This document shows positions 35,298 to 44,860 of a stretch of 64,000 nt of DNA, one piece after another. The stretch spans positions 5,629,804 through 5,693,803 of the forward strand of contig NZ_CP083956.1 of NCBI RefSeq assembly GCF_006442795.2, read 5' to 3'. Source of the stretch: Mesorhizobium sp. B1-1-8 (GTDB taxonomy: Bacteria; Pseudomonadota; Alphaproteobacteria; Rhizobiales; Rhizobiaceae). Under the pieces are notes generated by a model. That model ran no database searches. It was not told the origin of the DNA and saw only the letters and a program-made list of their open reading frames with translations. Position numbers and translations under genes: made by a program. Within the stretch, counting starts at the first letter, position 1, and every line of letters begins with the position of its first letter.

Positions 35298-38221
35298 GCC
35301 AAATGCCGCGCGGCGCCAATTCCGCACCCTCGCAGCGGCCGCTGGCCGATAGCCAGGCGCCTGACGAAGGCGACGGCGTCCACACCTCGCCCAGCGTCTC
35401 CGACCGCATCGCCAAAACCACGTGCTACATGTGCGCCTGCCGCTGCGGCATCGACGTCCACATCAAGGACGGGAAGGTGCGCTACATCAACGGCAACAAG
35501 GACCATCCGGTGAACCGCGGCGTGATCTGCGGCAAGGGCAGTTCCGGCATCATGCAGCATTACAGCCCGGCGCGGCTGCAGAAGCCGCTGCTGCGCAGCG
35601 GTCCGCGCGGCTCGGGCGAATTCCGCGAGATCGAATGGGAAGAGGCGCTCGGCATCGCCGCCGGGCGGCTTTCGGCCATCCGCCGTACCGACCCGAAGAA
35701 ACTCGCGTTCTTCACCGGGCGCGACCAGTCGCAATCGCTGACCGGCTGGTGGGCGAGCCAGTTCGGCACGCCGAACTTCGCCGCCCATGGCGGCTTCTGC
35801 TCGGTCAATATGGCGGCCGGCGGGCTCTACACGATCGGCGGCTCATTCTGGGAGTTCGGCGAGCCCGACTGGGACAACACGAAATACTTCATGCTGTTCG
35901 GCGTCGCCGAGGACCATGATTCCAACCCTATCAAGATTGGCCTCGGCAAGCTCAAGGCGCGCGGCGCCAAGGTGGTCTCGATCAATCCCTGCCGCACCGG
36001 CTACAACGCGATTGCCGACGACTGGATCGGCATCAGGCCGGGCACCGACGGGCTGTTCGTGCTGGCGCTCGTCCATGAATTGCTCAAGGCCGGCCGCATC
36101 GATCTCGACTATCTGCTGCGCTACAGCAATGCCCATGTGCTCGTCATCCAGGAGCCGGGGGCGGCCGACGACGGTCTGTTCATGCGCGACAGCGATGGCG
36201 ATCCGCTGGCCTGGGACAGGGTGGCGAAGATATCGGCCAAGGCAGCCGATCCAGAGGCAAAAGCAGCCCTGACCGGCAGCTATGCGGTCAACGGCCGGCG
36301 CTGCGCGCCGGTGTTCCAGCTGATTGCCGATCGCTATCTGGACGAGAGCCATTCGCCTGATGCCGTCGCCGGGCGGTGCGGCGTTGCCGCCGACACGATC
36401 CGCCGGATCGCGGCGGAGCTGGCGCATGTCGCTTTCGAACAGACGATCGAACTGCCGGTGGCCTGGACCGACTGGGCCGGGCGCCGTCACCAGACAATCA
36501 AGGGGCGGCCTGTCTCGATGCATGCCATGCGCGGCATCTCGGCCCATTCCAACGGTTTCCATACCTGCCGCGCCATCCATCTGCTGCAGGTGCTGCTCGG
36601 CACTGTGGATGTTCCCGGCGGGTTCCGCTTCAAGCCGCCCTATCCGCGCTCGGCGCCGCCGGGACCGAAGCCGGCAGGCAAGAATGTGCGGCCGATGGAG
36701 CCGCTTGAGGGCATGCCGCTCGGCTTCGTCTGCGGACCGGACGATCTGCTGGTTGACGAAGTCGGCACGCCGCTGCGCATCGACAAGGCCTATTCCTGGG
36801 ATGCGCCTCTGGCCGCGCACGGGCTGATGCATACCGTCATCCGCAACGCCTGGGCCGGCGATCCGTATCCGGTCGATACGCTGATGATGTACATGTCGAA
36901 CATGGCCTGGAACTCCTCGATGAACACCGTCGAGACGATTCGTATGCTGACCGACAAGGATGCGTCGGGCGCCTACAAGATCCCGTTCATCATCTATTCC
37001 GACGCCTATTATTCCGAGACGGTGCCGTTCGCCGACCTGGTGCTGCCCGACACCACCTATCTCGAGCGCCACGACTGCATCAGCCTGCTCGACCGGCCGA
37101 TCAGCCATGCCGACGGACCGGGCGATGCCATCCGCCATCCCGTCGTCGAGCCGGACCGTGACGTGCGGCCGTTCCAGTCGGTGCTGATCGAGCTTGGCGC
37201 GCGGCTCGGCCTGTCCGGCTTCGTCAACGAGGACGGCGCCGCCAGATACCGCGATTATGCCGACTACATCGTCAATCACGAGCGCACGCCGGGCATCGGC
37301 CCGCTCGCCGGCTGGCGCGGCAGGGACGGCGGCTCGACCGGCCGAGGCGAGGTCAATCCCGACCAGCTGCAGCGCTATATCGACAATGGCGGCTTCTGGC
37401 ACCAGGACTTCGCCGACGACCAGCGCTACTACAAGATGGGCAACCGTTCCTATCTCGATTTCGCGGCCGAGATGGGTTTTATCCCCAAGGCTGAGCCGAT
37501 CGTCTTTCAGCTCTACTCCGAACCGATGCAGCGCTTTCGCCTCGCCGCGCGCGGCCATGGAAAGGTGCAGCCGCCGGACGCCGAACGCGGCCGCATCGAA
37601 GCCTATATGGACCCGCTGCCTTTCTGGTACGCGCCGTTCGAGGAAGACGCCGTCGACCTCGAAAAATACCCGCTGCATGCGCTGACACAGCGGCCGATGC
37701 ACATGTACCACTCCTGGGGTTCGCAGAATGCCTGGCTGCGGCAAATCACCAGCCAGAACCGGCTGTTCGTCCATCGCGAAACGGCCGGAAAGCTCGGCCT
37801 TGCCGATGACGACTGGGTGTGGATCGAAAGCATCAACGGCCGGGTGAAGGGACAGATCAAGCTGGTCGACGGCGTCAACCCCGACACAGTGTGGACCTGG
37901 AACGCCATCGGCAAGCGGCGCGGCAGCTGGGGGCTGAAGGACGATGCGGCCGAGAGCAATCGCGGCTTCCTGCTCAACCACATCATCGCCGACCAGACCG
38001 CGGCCGACGCCAATGGCCGGCGCTATTCGAATTCGGACCCGGTCACCGGACAGGCGGCGTGGTTCGACCTCAGGGTGCGGATCGTCAAATGCGCGCCGCA
38101 AGAAGCCGGCTTCACAGAGCCGCAGTTCGAGCGCTTCAGCCGGCCGCCGCATTTCCCGGCGCCGCCCGACACGCTGCGCTTCGGCGCCGAATTCCGCATG
38201 AACAGGGAAGCCGCCGAATGA
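35294..38221 (+). CDS. soeA: Molybdopterin oxidoreductase catalytic subunit, SoeA-like (probable sulfite dehydrogenase)
   Basis: Large subunit of 975 residues of the DMSO-reductase family. The N-terminal [4Fe-4S] motif has C44, C47, C51 and C79 (CYMCACRCG ... VICGKG). Next are the molybdopterin domain with FFTGRDQSQSLTGWWASQFG, and a C-terminal dinucleotide-binding domain (HALTQRPMHMYHSWGSQNAWLRQI). There is no twin-arginine signal, so the enzyme faces the cytoplasm, as SoeABC does. The downstream ferredoxin and DmsC-like subunits and a TauE/SafE exporter nearby support sulfite oxidation to sulfate. Alternatives are other PsrA/TtrA-like reductases. Confidence 0.8.
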   Translation: MSQMPRGANSAPSQRPLADSQAPDEGDGVHTSPSVSDRIAKTTCYMCACRCGIDVHIKDGKVRYINGNKDHPVNRGVICGKGSSGIMQHYSPARLQKPLLRSGPRGSGEFREIEWEEALGIAAGRLSAIRRTDPKKLAFFTGRDQSQSLTGWWASQFGTPNFAAHGGFCSVNMAAGGLYTIGGSFWEFGEPDWDNTKYFMLFGVAEDHDSNPIKIGLGKLKARGAKVVSINPCRTGYNAIADDWIGIRPGTDGLFVLALVHELLKAGRIDLDYLLRYSNAHVLVIQEPGAADDGLFMRDSDGDPLAWDRVAKISAKAADPEAKAALTGSYAVNGRRCAPVFQLIADRYLDESHSPDAVAGRCGVAADTIRRIAAELAHVAFEQTIELPVAWTDWAGRRHQTIKGRPVSMHAMRGISAHSNGFHTCRAIHLLQVLLGTVDVPGGFRFKPPYPRSAPPGPKPAGKNVRPMEPLEGMPLGFVCGPDDLLVDEVGTPLRIDKAYSWDAPLAAHGLMHTVIRNAWAGDPYPVDTLMMYMSNMAWNSSMNTVETIRMLTDKDASGAYKIPFIIYSDAYYSETVPFADLVLPDTTYLERHDCISLLDRPISHADGPGDAIRHPVVEPDRDVRPFQSVLIELGARLGLSGFVNEDGAARYRDYADYIVNHERTPGIGPLAGWRGRDGGSTGRGEVNPDQLQRYIDNGGFWHQDFADDQRYYKMGNRSYLDFAAEMGFIPKAEPIVFQLYSEPMQRFRLAARGHGKVQPPDAERGRIEAYMDPLPFWYAPFEEDAVDLEKYPLHALTQRPMHMYHSWGSQNAWLRQITSQNRLFVHRETAGKLGLADDDWVWIESINGRVKGQIKLVDGVNPDTVWTWNAIGKRRGSWGLKDDAAESNRGFLLNHIIADQTAADANGRRYSNSDPVTGQAAWFDLRVRIVKCAPQEAGFTEPQFERFSRPPHFPAPPDTLRFGAEFRMNREAAE

Positions 38222-38952
38222 CCTGTCTTCCCACCCATAGCGACAAAAGGCTCGGACTGGTCATCGACCTCGACACCTGCGTCGGCTGCCAGGCCTGCGT
38301 TACCGCCTGCAAGGAATGGAACACCGGCGGCCATATGGCGCCGCTGACCGATGTCGACCCCTATGGCGGCCATGTCGATGGCATCTGGTTCAACCGCGTG
38401 CACAGCTATGAACACACGACCGAATTGGGCGGGCGCACGGTGAACTTTCCGCGCTCCTGCCTACATTGCGAGACGCCTGCCTGCGTCACCGTCTGCCCGA
38501 CCGGCGCGTCCTACAAGCGTGCCTCGGATGGCATCGTGCTGGTCGACGAGGACAAATGCATCGGCTGCAAATTGTGCAGCTGGGCCTGCCCCTATGGCGC
38601 GCGCGAATTCGACACCGAAGTCGGCGTGATGAAGAAATGCACGCTCTGCGTCGACCGCATCTACAACGATAATCTGGCGCAAGAGGACCGGGTGCCGGCC
38701 TGCGTCGCCGCCTGCCCGACCAGTGCCCGGCATTTCGGCGATCTCGGCGACCCGGCCTCGGCGATCTCGCAACTGGTGGCGGAGCGCGGCGGAGTCGACC
38801 TGATGCCGGAGCTCGGCTATAAGCCGACCAACAAATATCTGCCGCCGCGCGCCCGCACCGAGCGTGCCGCGACGGTGCCGGCGCCGGCTCTGGAGCCGAT
38901 CCGGGCGGAGGGCGGCTTTCTCGGCTGGATCGACCGCATGCTTTCGAACTAG
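38218..38952 (+). CDS. soeB: Iron-sulfur subunit, SoeB/DmsB-like
   Basis: Electron-transfer subunit of 244 residues with four cysteine clusters: CVGCQACVTACKEW (from about 21), CLHCETPACVTVCPTG (about 81), CIGCKLCSWACPYG (about 114) and CTLC ... CVAACPTSA (about 141-170), enough for four [4Fe-4S] centres. Its ATG overlaps the soeA stop (ATGA). It passes electrons from the Mo subunit to the membrane subunit. Confidence 0.88.
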   Translation: MTCLPTHSDKRLGLVIDLDTCVGCQACVTACKEWNTGGHMAPLTDVDPYGGHVDGIWFNRVHSYEHTTELGGRTVNFPRSCLHCETPACVTVCPTGASYKRASDGIVLVDEDKCIGCKLCSWACPYGAREFDTEVGVMKKCTLCVDRIYNDNLAQEDRVPACVAACPTSARHFGDLGDPASAISQLVAERGGVDLMPELGYKPTNKYLPPRARTERAATVPAPALEPIRAEGGFLGWIDRMLSN

Positions 38953-38958
38953 CTAGCC

Positions 38959-39894
38959 ATGCATCCCGCCTTTTCCGTCGTCTTCTTCACCACTGCGATC
39001 GGCGCCGGCTACGGCCTGCTGGCGCTGCTGGGCGTGCTCGGCGGGCTGGGTTTTGTCCAGCCCGATTTCTGGCTGGGCTTCATCGGCATGGGCCTGGCGC
39101 TCGGCCTGGTCGCTGCCGGGCTCTTGTCATCGACCGGCCATCTCGGCCGACCGAAGCGGGCATGGCGTGCCTTCTCGCAGTGGCGGAGCTCCTGGCTGTC
39201 GCGCGAAGGCGTGGCCTCGGTGGCAACCTTCATCCCGGCCGGGCTGTTCGGCATTGGCTGGGTGCTGCTTGGCCGCAGCGGCGGCTGGGTTGCCATAGCG
39301 GGATTGCTGGCCGCGATCGGCGCGGTGATCACGGTCTGCACGACCGGCATGATCTACGCCTCGCTGAAGCCCATCGCACAATGGCACAGCCGCTATACTT
39401 TGCCGGCTTATCTTATTTTCTCCGGCATGTCTGGCAGCGTTCTATTGAACGCCTTACTGCAAGCCCTCGGCGTCGGCTCGACAGTCGTGCTGATCGTCTC
39501 GGTGCTGGCCACCCTTGTTGGCTGGGGCTGGAAGCTGGCGACCTGGCGCTACAATGACCGGCTAGAGATAGCGACCACCGCCAATACGGCAACGGGTCTG
39601 GCCGGCGGCGTTGTGCGGTCGATCGAGTGGCCGCACACTGAGGAGAACTATCTGCTCAAGGAAATGGGTTTTCGCATTGCGCGCAAGCACAGCGCGAAGC
39701 TGCGCCGGGTCACGCAGGGGCTGGCCTTTGCCCTGCCCGCCTTGCTGCTTGCCGTCAGCCTCGCTTTGCCCTGGCCCTTCAAGGCAGTCCTTGCGGCGCT
39801 TGCAGCCATTGTTCAGCTCGCCGGCATGCTGGTCGAGCGCTGGCTGTTCTTCGCCGAAGCGAAGCACACCGTTACCCTCTATTACGGCAGGTAA
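38959..39894 (+). CDS. soeC: DmsC-like membrane anchor subunit, SoeC-like
   Basis: Integral membrane protein of 311 residues with about eight hydrophobic helices. It matches the DmsC family (MHPAFSVVFFTTAIGAGYGLLALLG; GRPKRAWRAFSQWRSSWLSREG) and would exchange electrons with the quinone pool. It begins 6 bp after soeB. It ends 6 bp before the convergent pdeM stop. Confidence 0.85.
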   Translation: MHPAFSVVFFTTAIGAGYGLLALLGVLGGLGFVQPDFWLGFIGMGLALGLVAAGLLSSTGHLGRPKRAWRAFSQWRSSWLSREGVASVATFIPAGLFGIGWVLLGRSGGWVAIAGLLAAIGAVITVCTTGMIYASLKPIAQWHSRYTLPAYLIFSGMSGSVLLNALLQALGVGSTVVLIVSVLATLVGWGWKLATWRYNDRLEIATTANTATGLAGGVVRSIEWPHTEENYLLKEMGFRIARKHSAKLRRVTQGLAFALPALLLAVSLALPWPFKAVLAALAAIVQLAGMLVERWLFFAEAKHTVTLYYGR

Positions 39895-39900
39895 ATCCGC

Positions 39901-40617
39901 TCAGCCCGGTCGCAGCATCGAGCCGGATATCGCGAAGATACGCTCGGCGCCGAGCATATAGGCCATCAGTGTCTCACGGCGGAACAGACCGGCATAGGCG
40001 CGGTCGAGCACGTTGAGCGAGCCGGTATAGGCGCCGAAGGCCGGCATGATCATCCGGCCGCCGTCGCCGGCAAAGCAGCGCCGCCTGACCGAGCGGCCGC
40101 GCTGGACGATACGCGCGCAAGGATGCAGATGGCCGGCGATCTCGCCCTCCGCCCGCATCTTCGAGGGTTCGTGCCGGAACAGCAGCGAACCGATGGCAAG
40201 CTCGCGCACCGTCTCGCCGGGCAAGTCGGCAGGCGCTTCCGGATCATGGTTGCCGGCGACCCAGAACCAGTCGCGGCCGGCCATCAACGCTTCCAGCCGC
40301 TCGCGAAAACTCTGGTGCATGCGCCCGGCGCCGCCGCCGTCGTGGAAGGAATCGCCGAGGCTGACGACGATGCGTGGCTGATAGTCGGCGATGACCGCCT
40401 GCAGCCGCAGCAAGGTAGCACCGGTGTCGTAGGGCGGGATCAGCGCGCCGCGGCGAGCAAAGGATGATCCCTTTTCGAGATGCAGGTCTGAGACGGCAAG
40501 CAGCCGCAGATCGGGGAAATAGAGCACACCGCGCCGGTCGCAGACCGCGCGCTCGCCGGCGATACCGACCAGATCGGCCTCGGCGATCAGCGTTGCGCGC
40601 GACAGCGAAAAATTCAT
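39901..40617 (-). CDS. pdeM: Ligase-associated DNA damage response endonuclease PdeM
   Basis: Calcineurin-like metallophosphoesterase of 238 residues. Metal motifs are DLHLEKGSSFARRG, GDSFHDGGG, GNHDPEAP and GHLHPCARI, with the PdeM-type LEKGSSFARRGxLxPPYDT signature. The start is set at MNFSLSRATL; an upstream start adds ten residues. It is the usual partner of an Lhr-type helicase and lies just downstream of it; a dispersed repeat separates them. Confidence 0.88.
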   Translation of the reverse strand: MNFSLSRATLIAEADLVGIAGERAVCDRRGVLYFPDLRLLAVSDLHLEKGSSFARRGALIPPYDTGATLLRLQAVIADYQPRIVVSLGDSFHDGGGAGRMHQSFRERLEALMAGRDWFWVAGNHDPEAPADLPGETVRELAIGSLLFRHEPSKMRAEGEIAGHLHPCARIVQRGRSVRRRCFAGDGGRMIMPAFGAYTGSLNVLDRAYAGLFRRETLMAYMLGAERIFAISGSMLRPG

Positions 40618-40640
40618 CCCCTCTCCGTTCTCATCTGTTT

Positions 40641-40688
40641 TACGCAATTCCGGACGGAAAACCGCTACACATTTTCCTGGAATTGCTT
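40641..40688. repeat. Dispersed rhizobial palindromic repeat (half form)
   Basis: Arms GCAATTCC and GGAATTGC flank CGGACGGAAAACCGC and CACATTTTCCT. It is a copy of the second hairpin at 8411-8460, lies between lhr and pdeM and touches the lhr stop region. Confidence 0.88.
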
Positions 40689-43208
40689 TTACCTTTGGCC
40701 CATGGCCTCCTCGACCAGATCGGCGGCTTCCATCAGCAGCGTCTCGTTGGCGCCGCCATTGACCGATTCCTTGCCGATCTCCAGCATCACCGGCACCGCT
40801 AGCGGCGAAATCTGGTCGAGATGCTTATGCATGATTCGACCGCGTACGCGCGAGAGCATCTCGCCAAGTCTGCTGACATCGAGCAATCCGGCCGAGGCGT
40901 CGGTGCGCGTCGCCTGCAGCAGGATATGGTCCGGCTCGTGGCTGCGCAGCACGTCATAGATCAGGTCGGCCGACACCGTTAGCTGGCGGCCGCTCTTTTC
41001 CTGACCGGGATAGCGCTTCTCGATCAGCCCGGCGATGACTGCGCAGGTGCGGAAGGTGCGCTTCAGCATCCAGCTGTCGTTCAGCCAGGCCTCAAGATCG
41101 TCACCCAGCATGTCCTCGTCGAACAGGGCGGCTAGCGACGGCTTCTTCGCCTTGAACAGTGCCGCCATGTCGTCCAGAGCCCATACCGCCAGCGAATAGT
41201 CGGTGGCGACGAAGCCGAGCGGCCGGGCATGGGCGCGCTCCAGCCGGCGCGTCAAAAGCATGCCGAGCGTCTGGTGCGCCAGCCGGCCTTCAAAGGGATA
41301 GGCGACCATGTAGTGCCGATTGCCGCGCGGAAAGGTCTCGATCAGGAGGTCGCCCCGCTTCGGCAGCACCGATTTTTCCTCCTGAATCCGAAGCCAGTCG
41401 GCGACCTGTTCGGGCAAGAGCTTCCAGCGGTCGCTGTCGGCCAGCATGGCGCGCACCTGCTCGGCGAGATAGGTCGACAGCGGAAACTTGCCGCCGGCAT
41501 AGGACGGCACGATGATGTTGGCGCCGGCGCCGTTGGAGACGACGCATTCGTTCTCGCGAATGCCCTCGAAGCGCAGCACCTTGCCGGCGAACAGGAAATT
41601 GTCGCCGGGGCGCAGCGTCTCGGCAAAATATTCCTCGATCTTGCCGAGCACCGGCCCGCCGCGGCCAACCATGCCGCGCCCCTGCCTGACATAGCGGATA
41701 TTGAGCTCCGGCATTTCGACGATGGTGCCGACATTCAGCCGGTATTGCTGGGCGACACGCGGATTGGAGACACGCCACAGCCCGTCCCTGGTCTGGCGGA
41801 TGCGGGCGTAGCGCTCGTAGTTCTTCAGCGCGTAGCCGCCGGTGGCGACGAAGTCAACGACGCGGTCGAAGGTCTCGCGTTCCAGCGCCGCATAGGGCGC
41901 GGCACTTCGCACCTCCTCGAACAGGAGATCGGCGTCGAAAGGTCCGCCACAGGCGACGCCGAGCACATGCTGGGACAGCACGTCGAGCGCGCCCTTGACC
42001 AGCGGCGGCGTGTCCTGCGCGCCGAGATAATTGGCGTCGAGCGCCGCGCGGCATTCCAGCACTTCGAAGCGGTTCGCCGGGATCAGAATCGCCTTCGACG
42101 GCTCGTCCATGCGATGGTTGGCCCGACCGATGCGCTGCGCCAGCCGGCTGGCGCCCTTGGGCGCGCCGACATGCACGACCAGATCGACATCGCCCCAGTC
42201 GATGCCGAGGTCGAGCGTGGAGGTGGCGACAATGGCGCGCAGTGCGTTCTCGGCCATCGCCTTCTCGACGCGCCTTCGCTGGCCGACGTCGAGCGAGCCG
42301 TGATGCAGCGCGATCGGCAGCGAATCCTCGTTTGCCCGCCACAATTCCTGGAACAGCATCTCGGCCTGGCTGCGGGTGTTGACGAACAGAAGCGTCGTGC
42401 GGTGCTGTTTGATCGCTTCGTAGATTTCGGGAATGGCGTAGCGGGCCGAATGGCCGGACCACGGAACACGCTCGCGTGAATCGAGAATGGAGATGTCGGG
42501 CTTGGCGCCTCCGGCGACCGTGATGAGCCCGGCCATGGTGCCCGGCGGGTTCTGGCCGACCAGCCAGCGACGCAATTCGTCGGGCTCGGCGACAGTCGCG
42601 GACAGGCCTATCGTCTGCAGGCCGGGTACATAGCTGCGAAGCCGCGCCAGGCCGAGCGCCAGAAGATGGCCGCGCTTGGAGGTGACGAGCGAATGCAGCT
42701 CGTCGAGCACGACATAGCGCAGATCCTCGAAGAAGCGCCGGGCATCGCCTGCCGCGATCAGCAGCGCCAGCTGTTCGGGCGTGGTGAGCAGGATGTCGGG
42801 CGGCACCAGCTTCTGCCGATGTCGTTTGTGCGAAGGCGTGTCGCCGGTGCGCGTCTCGATGGTGACCGGCAATCCGATCTCCTCGACCGGCTTGCCGAGA
42901 TTGCGCTCGATGTCGACGGCCAGGGCCTTGAGCGGCGAGATGTAGAGCGTGTGGATGCCGCGATGCGCCTGGCCGGGCTTGCGGCGCGGCCGGCTGGCGA
43001 GCTCCGTCAGCGACGGCAGGAAGCCGGCCAGCGTCTTGCCTGCACCGGTCGGCGCAATCAGCAACACCGATTGCCCGCCCTGCGCATTTGCCAGCAATTC
43101 AAGCTGGTGGGCGCGCGGCGACCAGCCTTTTTCGCCGAACCATTTGACGAACGGTTCGGGCAGGAGAACGGCGGCATTCTGTTCGGCAAGGCGCGGCTGC
43201 TCGGTCAC
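40689..43208 (-). CDS. Ligase-associated Lhr-type DEXH helicase
   Basis: Superfamily 2 helicase of 839 residues: Walker A APTGAGKTLAGFLP, motif II DELHS, motif III GLSATVA, motif IV LLFVNTRSQAEMLFQEL, motif V ATSTLDLGIDWGDVD, motif VI QRIGRANHR, then an Lhr C-terminal region. The start is taken as GTG at 43208 (VTEQPRLAEQN); no good ribosome site is visible and the frame is open upstream into a repeat element. The ligase and exonuclease genes that often complete this repair set are not next to it. Confidence 0.88.
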   Translation of the reverse strand: MTEQPRLAEQNAAVLLPEPFVKWFGEKGWSPRAHQLELLANAQGGQSVLLIAPTGAGKTLAGFLPSLTELASRPRRKPGQAHRGIHTLYISPLKALAVDIERNLGKPVEEIGLPVTIETRTGDTPSHKRHRQKLVPPDILLTTPEQLALLIAAGDARRFFEDLRYVVLDELHSLVTSKRGHLLALGLARLRSYVPGLQTIGLSATVAEPDELRRWLVGQNPPGTMAGLITVAGGAKPDISILDSRERVPWSGHSARYAIPEIYEAIKQHRTTLLFVNTRSQAEMLFQELWRANEDSLPIALHHGSLDVGQRRRVEKAMAENALRAIVATSTLDLGIDWGDVDLVVHVGAPKGASRLAQRIGRANHRMDEPSKAILIPANRFEVLECRAALDANYLGAQDTPPLVKGALDVLSQHVLGVACGGPFDADLLFEEVRSAAPYAALERETFDRVVDFVATGGYALKNYERYARIRQTRDGLWRVSNPRVAQQYRLNVGTIVEMPELNIRYVRQGRGMVGRGGPVLGKIEEYFAETLRPGDNFLFAGKVLRFEGIRENECVVSNGAGANIIVPSYAGGKFPLSTYLAEQVRAMLADSDRWKLLPEQVADWLRIQEEKSVLPKRGDLLIETFPRGNRHYMVAYPFEGRLAHQTLGMLLTRRLERAHARPLGFVATDYSLAVWALDDMAALFKAKKPSLAALFDEDMLGDDLEAWLNDSWMLKRTFRTCAVIAGLIEKRYPGQEKSGRQLTVSADLIYDVLRSHEPDHILLQATRTDASAGLLDVSRLGEMLSRVRGRIMHKHLDQISPLAVPVMLEIGKESVNGGANETLLMEAADLVEEAMGQR

Positions 43209-43277
43209 GCGCAAGAGGTAGCGCGACGGCAAGCGATCGCCAAGAAAAATCGGAACAAAAGGGGATCGTGCGATTCT

Positions 43278-43470
43278 CCCTTCCCCCCTTGTGGGGGAAG
43301 GTGGATTGCCGCGAAGCGGCAAGACGGATGAGGAGTGTTGGAAGAAACGAGGCCTGACAAGACAGAGGTACTAAAGACGCTTAGCTGTTCAACGTAGCGA
43401 TCCGTCCAGCACCCTCATCCGTCTCGGCGCTGCGCGCCGATCCACCTTCTCCCACAAGGGGAGAAGGGAA
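43278..43470. repeat. RIME-like palindromic intergenic repeat, second copy
   Basis: Left arm (43278-43335) and right arm (about 43412-43470) are inverted: CCTTGTGGGGGAAGGTGG against CCACCTTCTCCCACAAGG, each with an inner hairpin (GCCGCGAAGCGGC; GGCGCTGCGCGCC). It resembles the element at 2746-2918 in plan. It fills most of the lhr-NlpC/P60 gap, and its right end nearly reaches the hydrolase stop codon. Confidence 0.85.
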
Positions 43471-43477
43471 GCTGGCG

Positions 43478-44338
43478 CTATGGCCTCCTGAACCCTGTCG
43501 GACCGCCATAGAGGTAGCCGATGCGGGTTATCGCGTCCTTCAGCCCCTCGCGCGAGACCAGCATGGTGTGGCCGTTGGCGTGGATCATGGTGTCTGCATC
43601 GGTCATGATGGCGACATGGCCTTCCCAGAAGACGAGATCGCCGCGCTGGAGCCCTAAGTAATCCGGCCCCGGCTCCAACGGCTCGCCGATGGATGCCGCC
43701 TGCATATCGGAATCGCGCAGCACATTCCGGCCGGCTATGCGCATCGACAATTGCACGAGGCCGGAACAATCGATGCCGAACCCGGAGACGCCACCCCACA
43801 GGTAGGGCGTGCCGAGGAAGCTTTCCGCGACCGCGACATAGTCCTCGGCCACCTCCGCGAGCGGCCGCAAATGACCGGCGATGAGCGCCTGGCCGGATGG
43901 CAGGACGGCGTAGTGCGTGCCGCGCGTCTCGGCCGAGCCTGTCACCGCCACCGCCGAGCCCATCGACAATTGCCCGCTGATCGGGAAGCGCAGGTCGGGT
44001 CCCGGATAAAGGAAGGTGCGCGGCACCGAGACGACATGGGTCGGGGCATGCTCGCGTGGGCCCACGACGTTGTCGGCGACATAGCCGACATAGCCGTCGT
44101 GCTCCGCCTGCACCCACGCCCAGCCTTCCGCGTCCTCGAAAACCAGCACGTCATCGCCGAACAGTGCCTGCGTGTGGATGCCGGCGTCCGGTCGCGGCGC
44201 CTTGCGCAGATCGGCGACGGAAGCCGTAATGCGCGCCGGGCGGCCGGCAACAAAACGGTCGGCGGCGACCTCGCCTTCCAACCTCGCATCGGCAAGGTCG
44301 GAACGGAAGGCGTGAAGGCGGGCATCCCTGGCGGTCAA
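43478..44338 (-). CDS. NlpC/P60 cysteine peptidase with SH3-like domains
   Basis: Cell-wall hydrolase of 286 residues: two SH3-like stretches (about 36-160: ASVADLRKAPRPDAGIHTQALFGDDVLVFE and later), then an NlpC/P60 domain with the catalytic cysteine in GIDCSGLVQLSMR, histidine in EGHVAIMTD and IHANGHTM. It probably cuts peptide bonds in peptidoglycan stems. No signal peptide is apparent, as in related rhizobial proteins. The start is a TTG at 44338, the best in-frame choice matching family length. Confidence 0.85.
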   Translation of the reverse strand: MTARDARLHAFRSDLADARLEGEVAADRFVAGRPARITASVADLRKAPRPDAGIHTQALFGDDVLVFEDAEGWAWVQAEHDGYVGYVADNVVGPREHAPTHVVSVPRTFLYPGPDLRFPISGQLSMGSAVAVTGSAETRGTHYAVLPSGQALIAGHLRPLAEVAEDYVAVAESFLGTPYLWGGVSGFGIDCSGLVQLSMRIAGRNVLRDSDMQAASIGEPLEPGPDYLGLQRGDLVFWEGHVAIMTDADTMIHANGHTMLVSREGLKDAITRIGYLYGGPTGFRRP

Positions 44339-44370
44339 ATCGGTAATCCAGTCAAATAGAGTCTTCGTTG

Positions 44371-44439
44371 GAGCATGATCTTATCCGAAAACCGGTTCCC
44401 ACTTTTTGCTGCGCTGACCTACGGTTCGGGATCATGCTC
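44371..44439. repeat. Dispersed rhizobial repeat with GAGCATGATC ends
   Basis: Inverted ends GAGCATGATC (44371-44380) and GATCATGCTC (44430-44439) enclose TTATCCGAAAACCGGTTCCC and a spacer. This type is widespread in rhizobial genomes. Its right end touches the stop codon of the MarR gene. Confidence 0.88.
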
Positions 44440-44789
44440 TAGATGGGCAGCTCGTGCGCCCTGGCAACGATACCATCGCCGAAGCGCTCGACAAAGAGCG
44501 CGCCCTCGACCGTGCGCCTGATCAAAACGTTGCGCTTGTCGAGCTCGTCGCGATGGCGCGAGACCAGTTTCAGCGCGCCCATCGTGTCGAGCGCCCGGGT
44601 GATGACGGGCTTGGTGACATTGAGCCTGGCGGCCAGCCCGCGTACCGTATGCGGCGGCGGATCGAGATAGATGGTGAACAGGATCGCCGTCTGGCGCATG
44701 GTGAGGTCGGGCGCACCGTCGCGCACCTGCGACAGCATCACCTGCTGCCACAGTCGCAAGGCCTGGCTCGGGCGCATCGAGATCGACAT
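44439..44789 (-). CDS. MarR-family regulator
   Basis: Small regulator of 116 residues with a winged HTH: LTMRQTAILFTIYLDPPPHTVRGLAARLNVTKPVITRALDTMGALKLVSRHRDELDKRNVLIRRT. It lies between pepA and the NlpC/P60 gene on the same strand, 71 bp after pepA, an order I associate with rhizobial pepA regions. Target and ligand unknown. Confidence 0.85.
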   Translation of the reverse strand: MSISMRPSQALRLWQQVMLSQVRDGAPDLTMRQTAILFTIYLDPPPHTVRGLAARLNVTKPVITRALDTMGALKLVSRHRDELDKRNVLIRRTVEGALFVERFGDGIVARAHELPI

Positions 44790-44860
44790 CGCTCCAGCAT
44801 GACGGCAAATTGTTTCGGTTCCGTTTCAGTCTCGACATTTCGCCGGCTTCTTGTTGCGCC

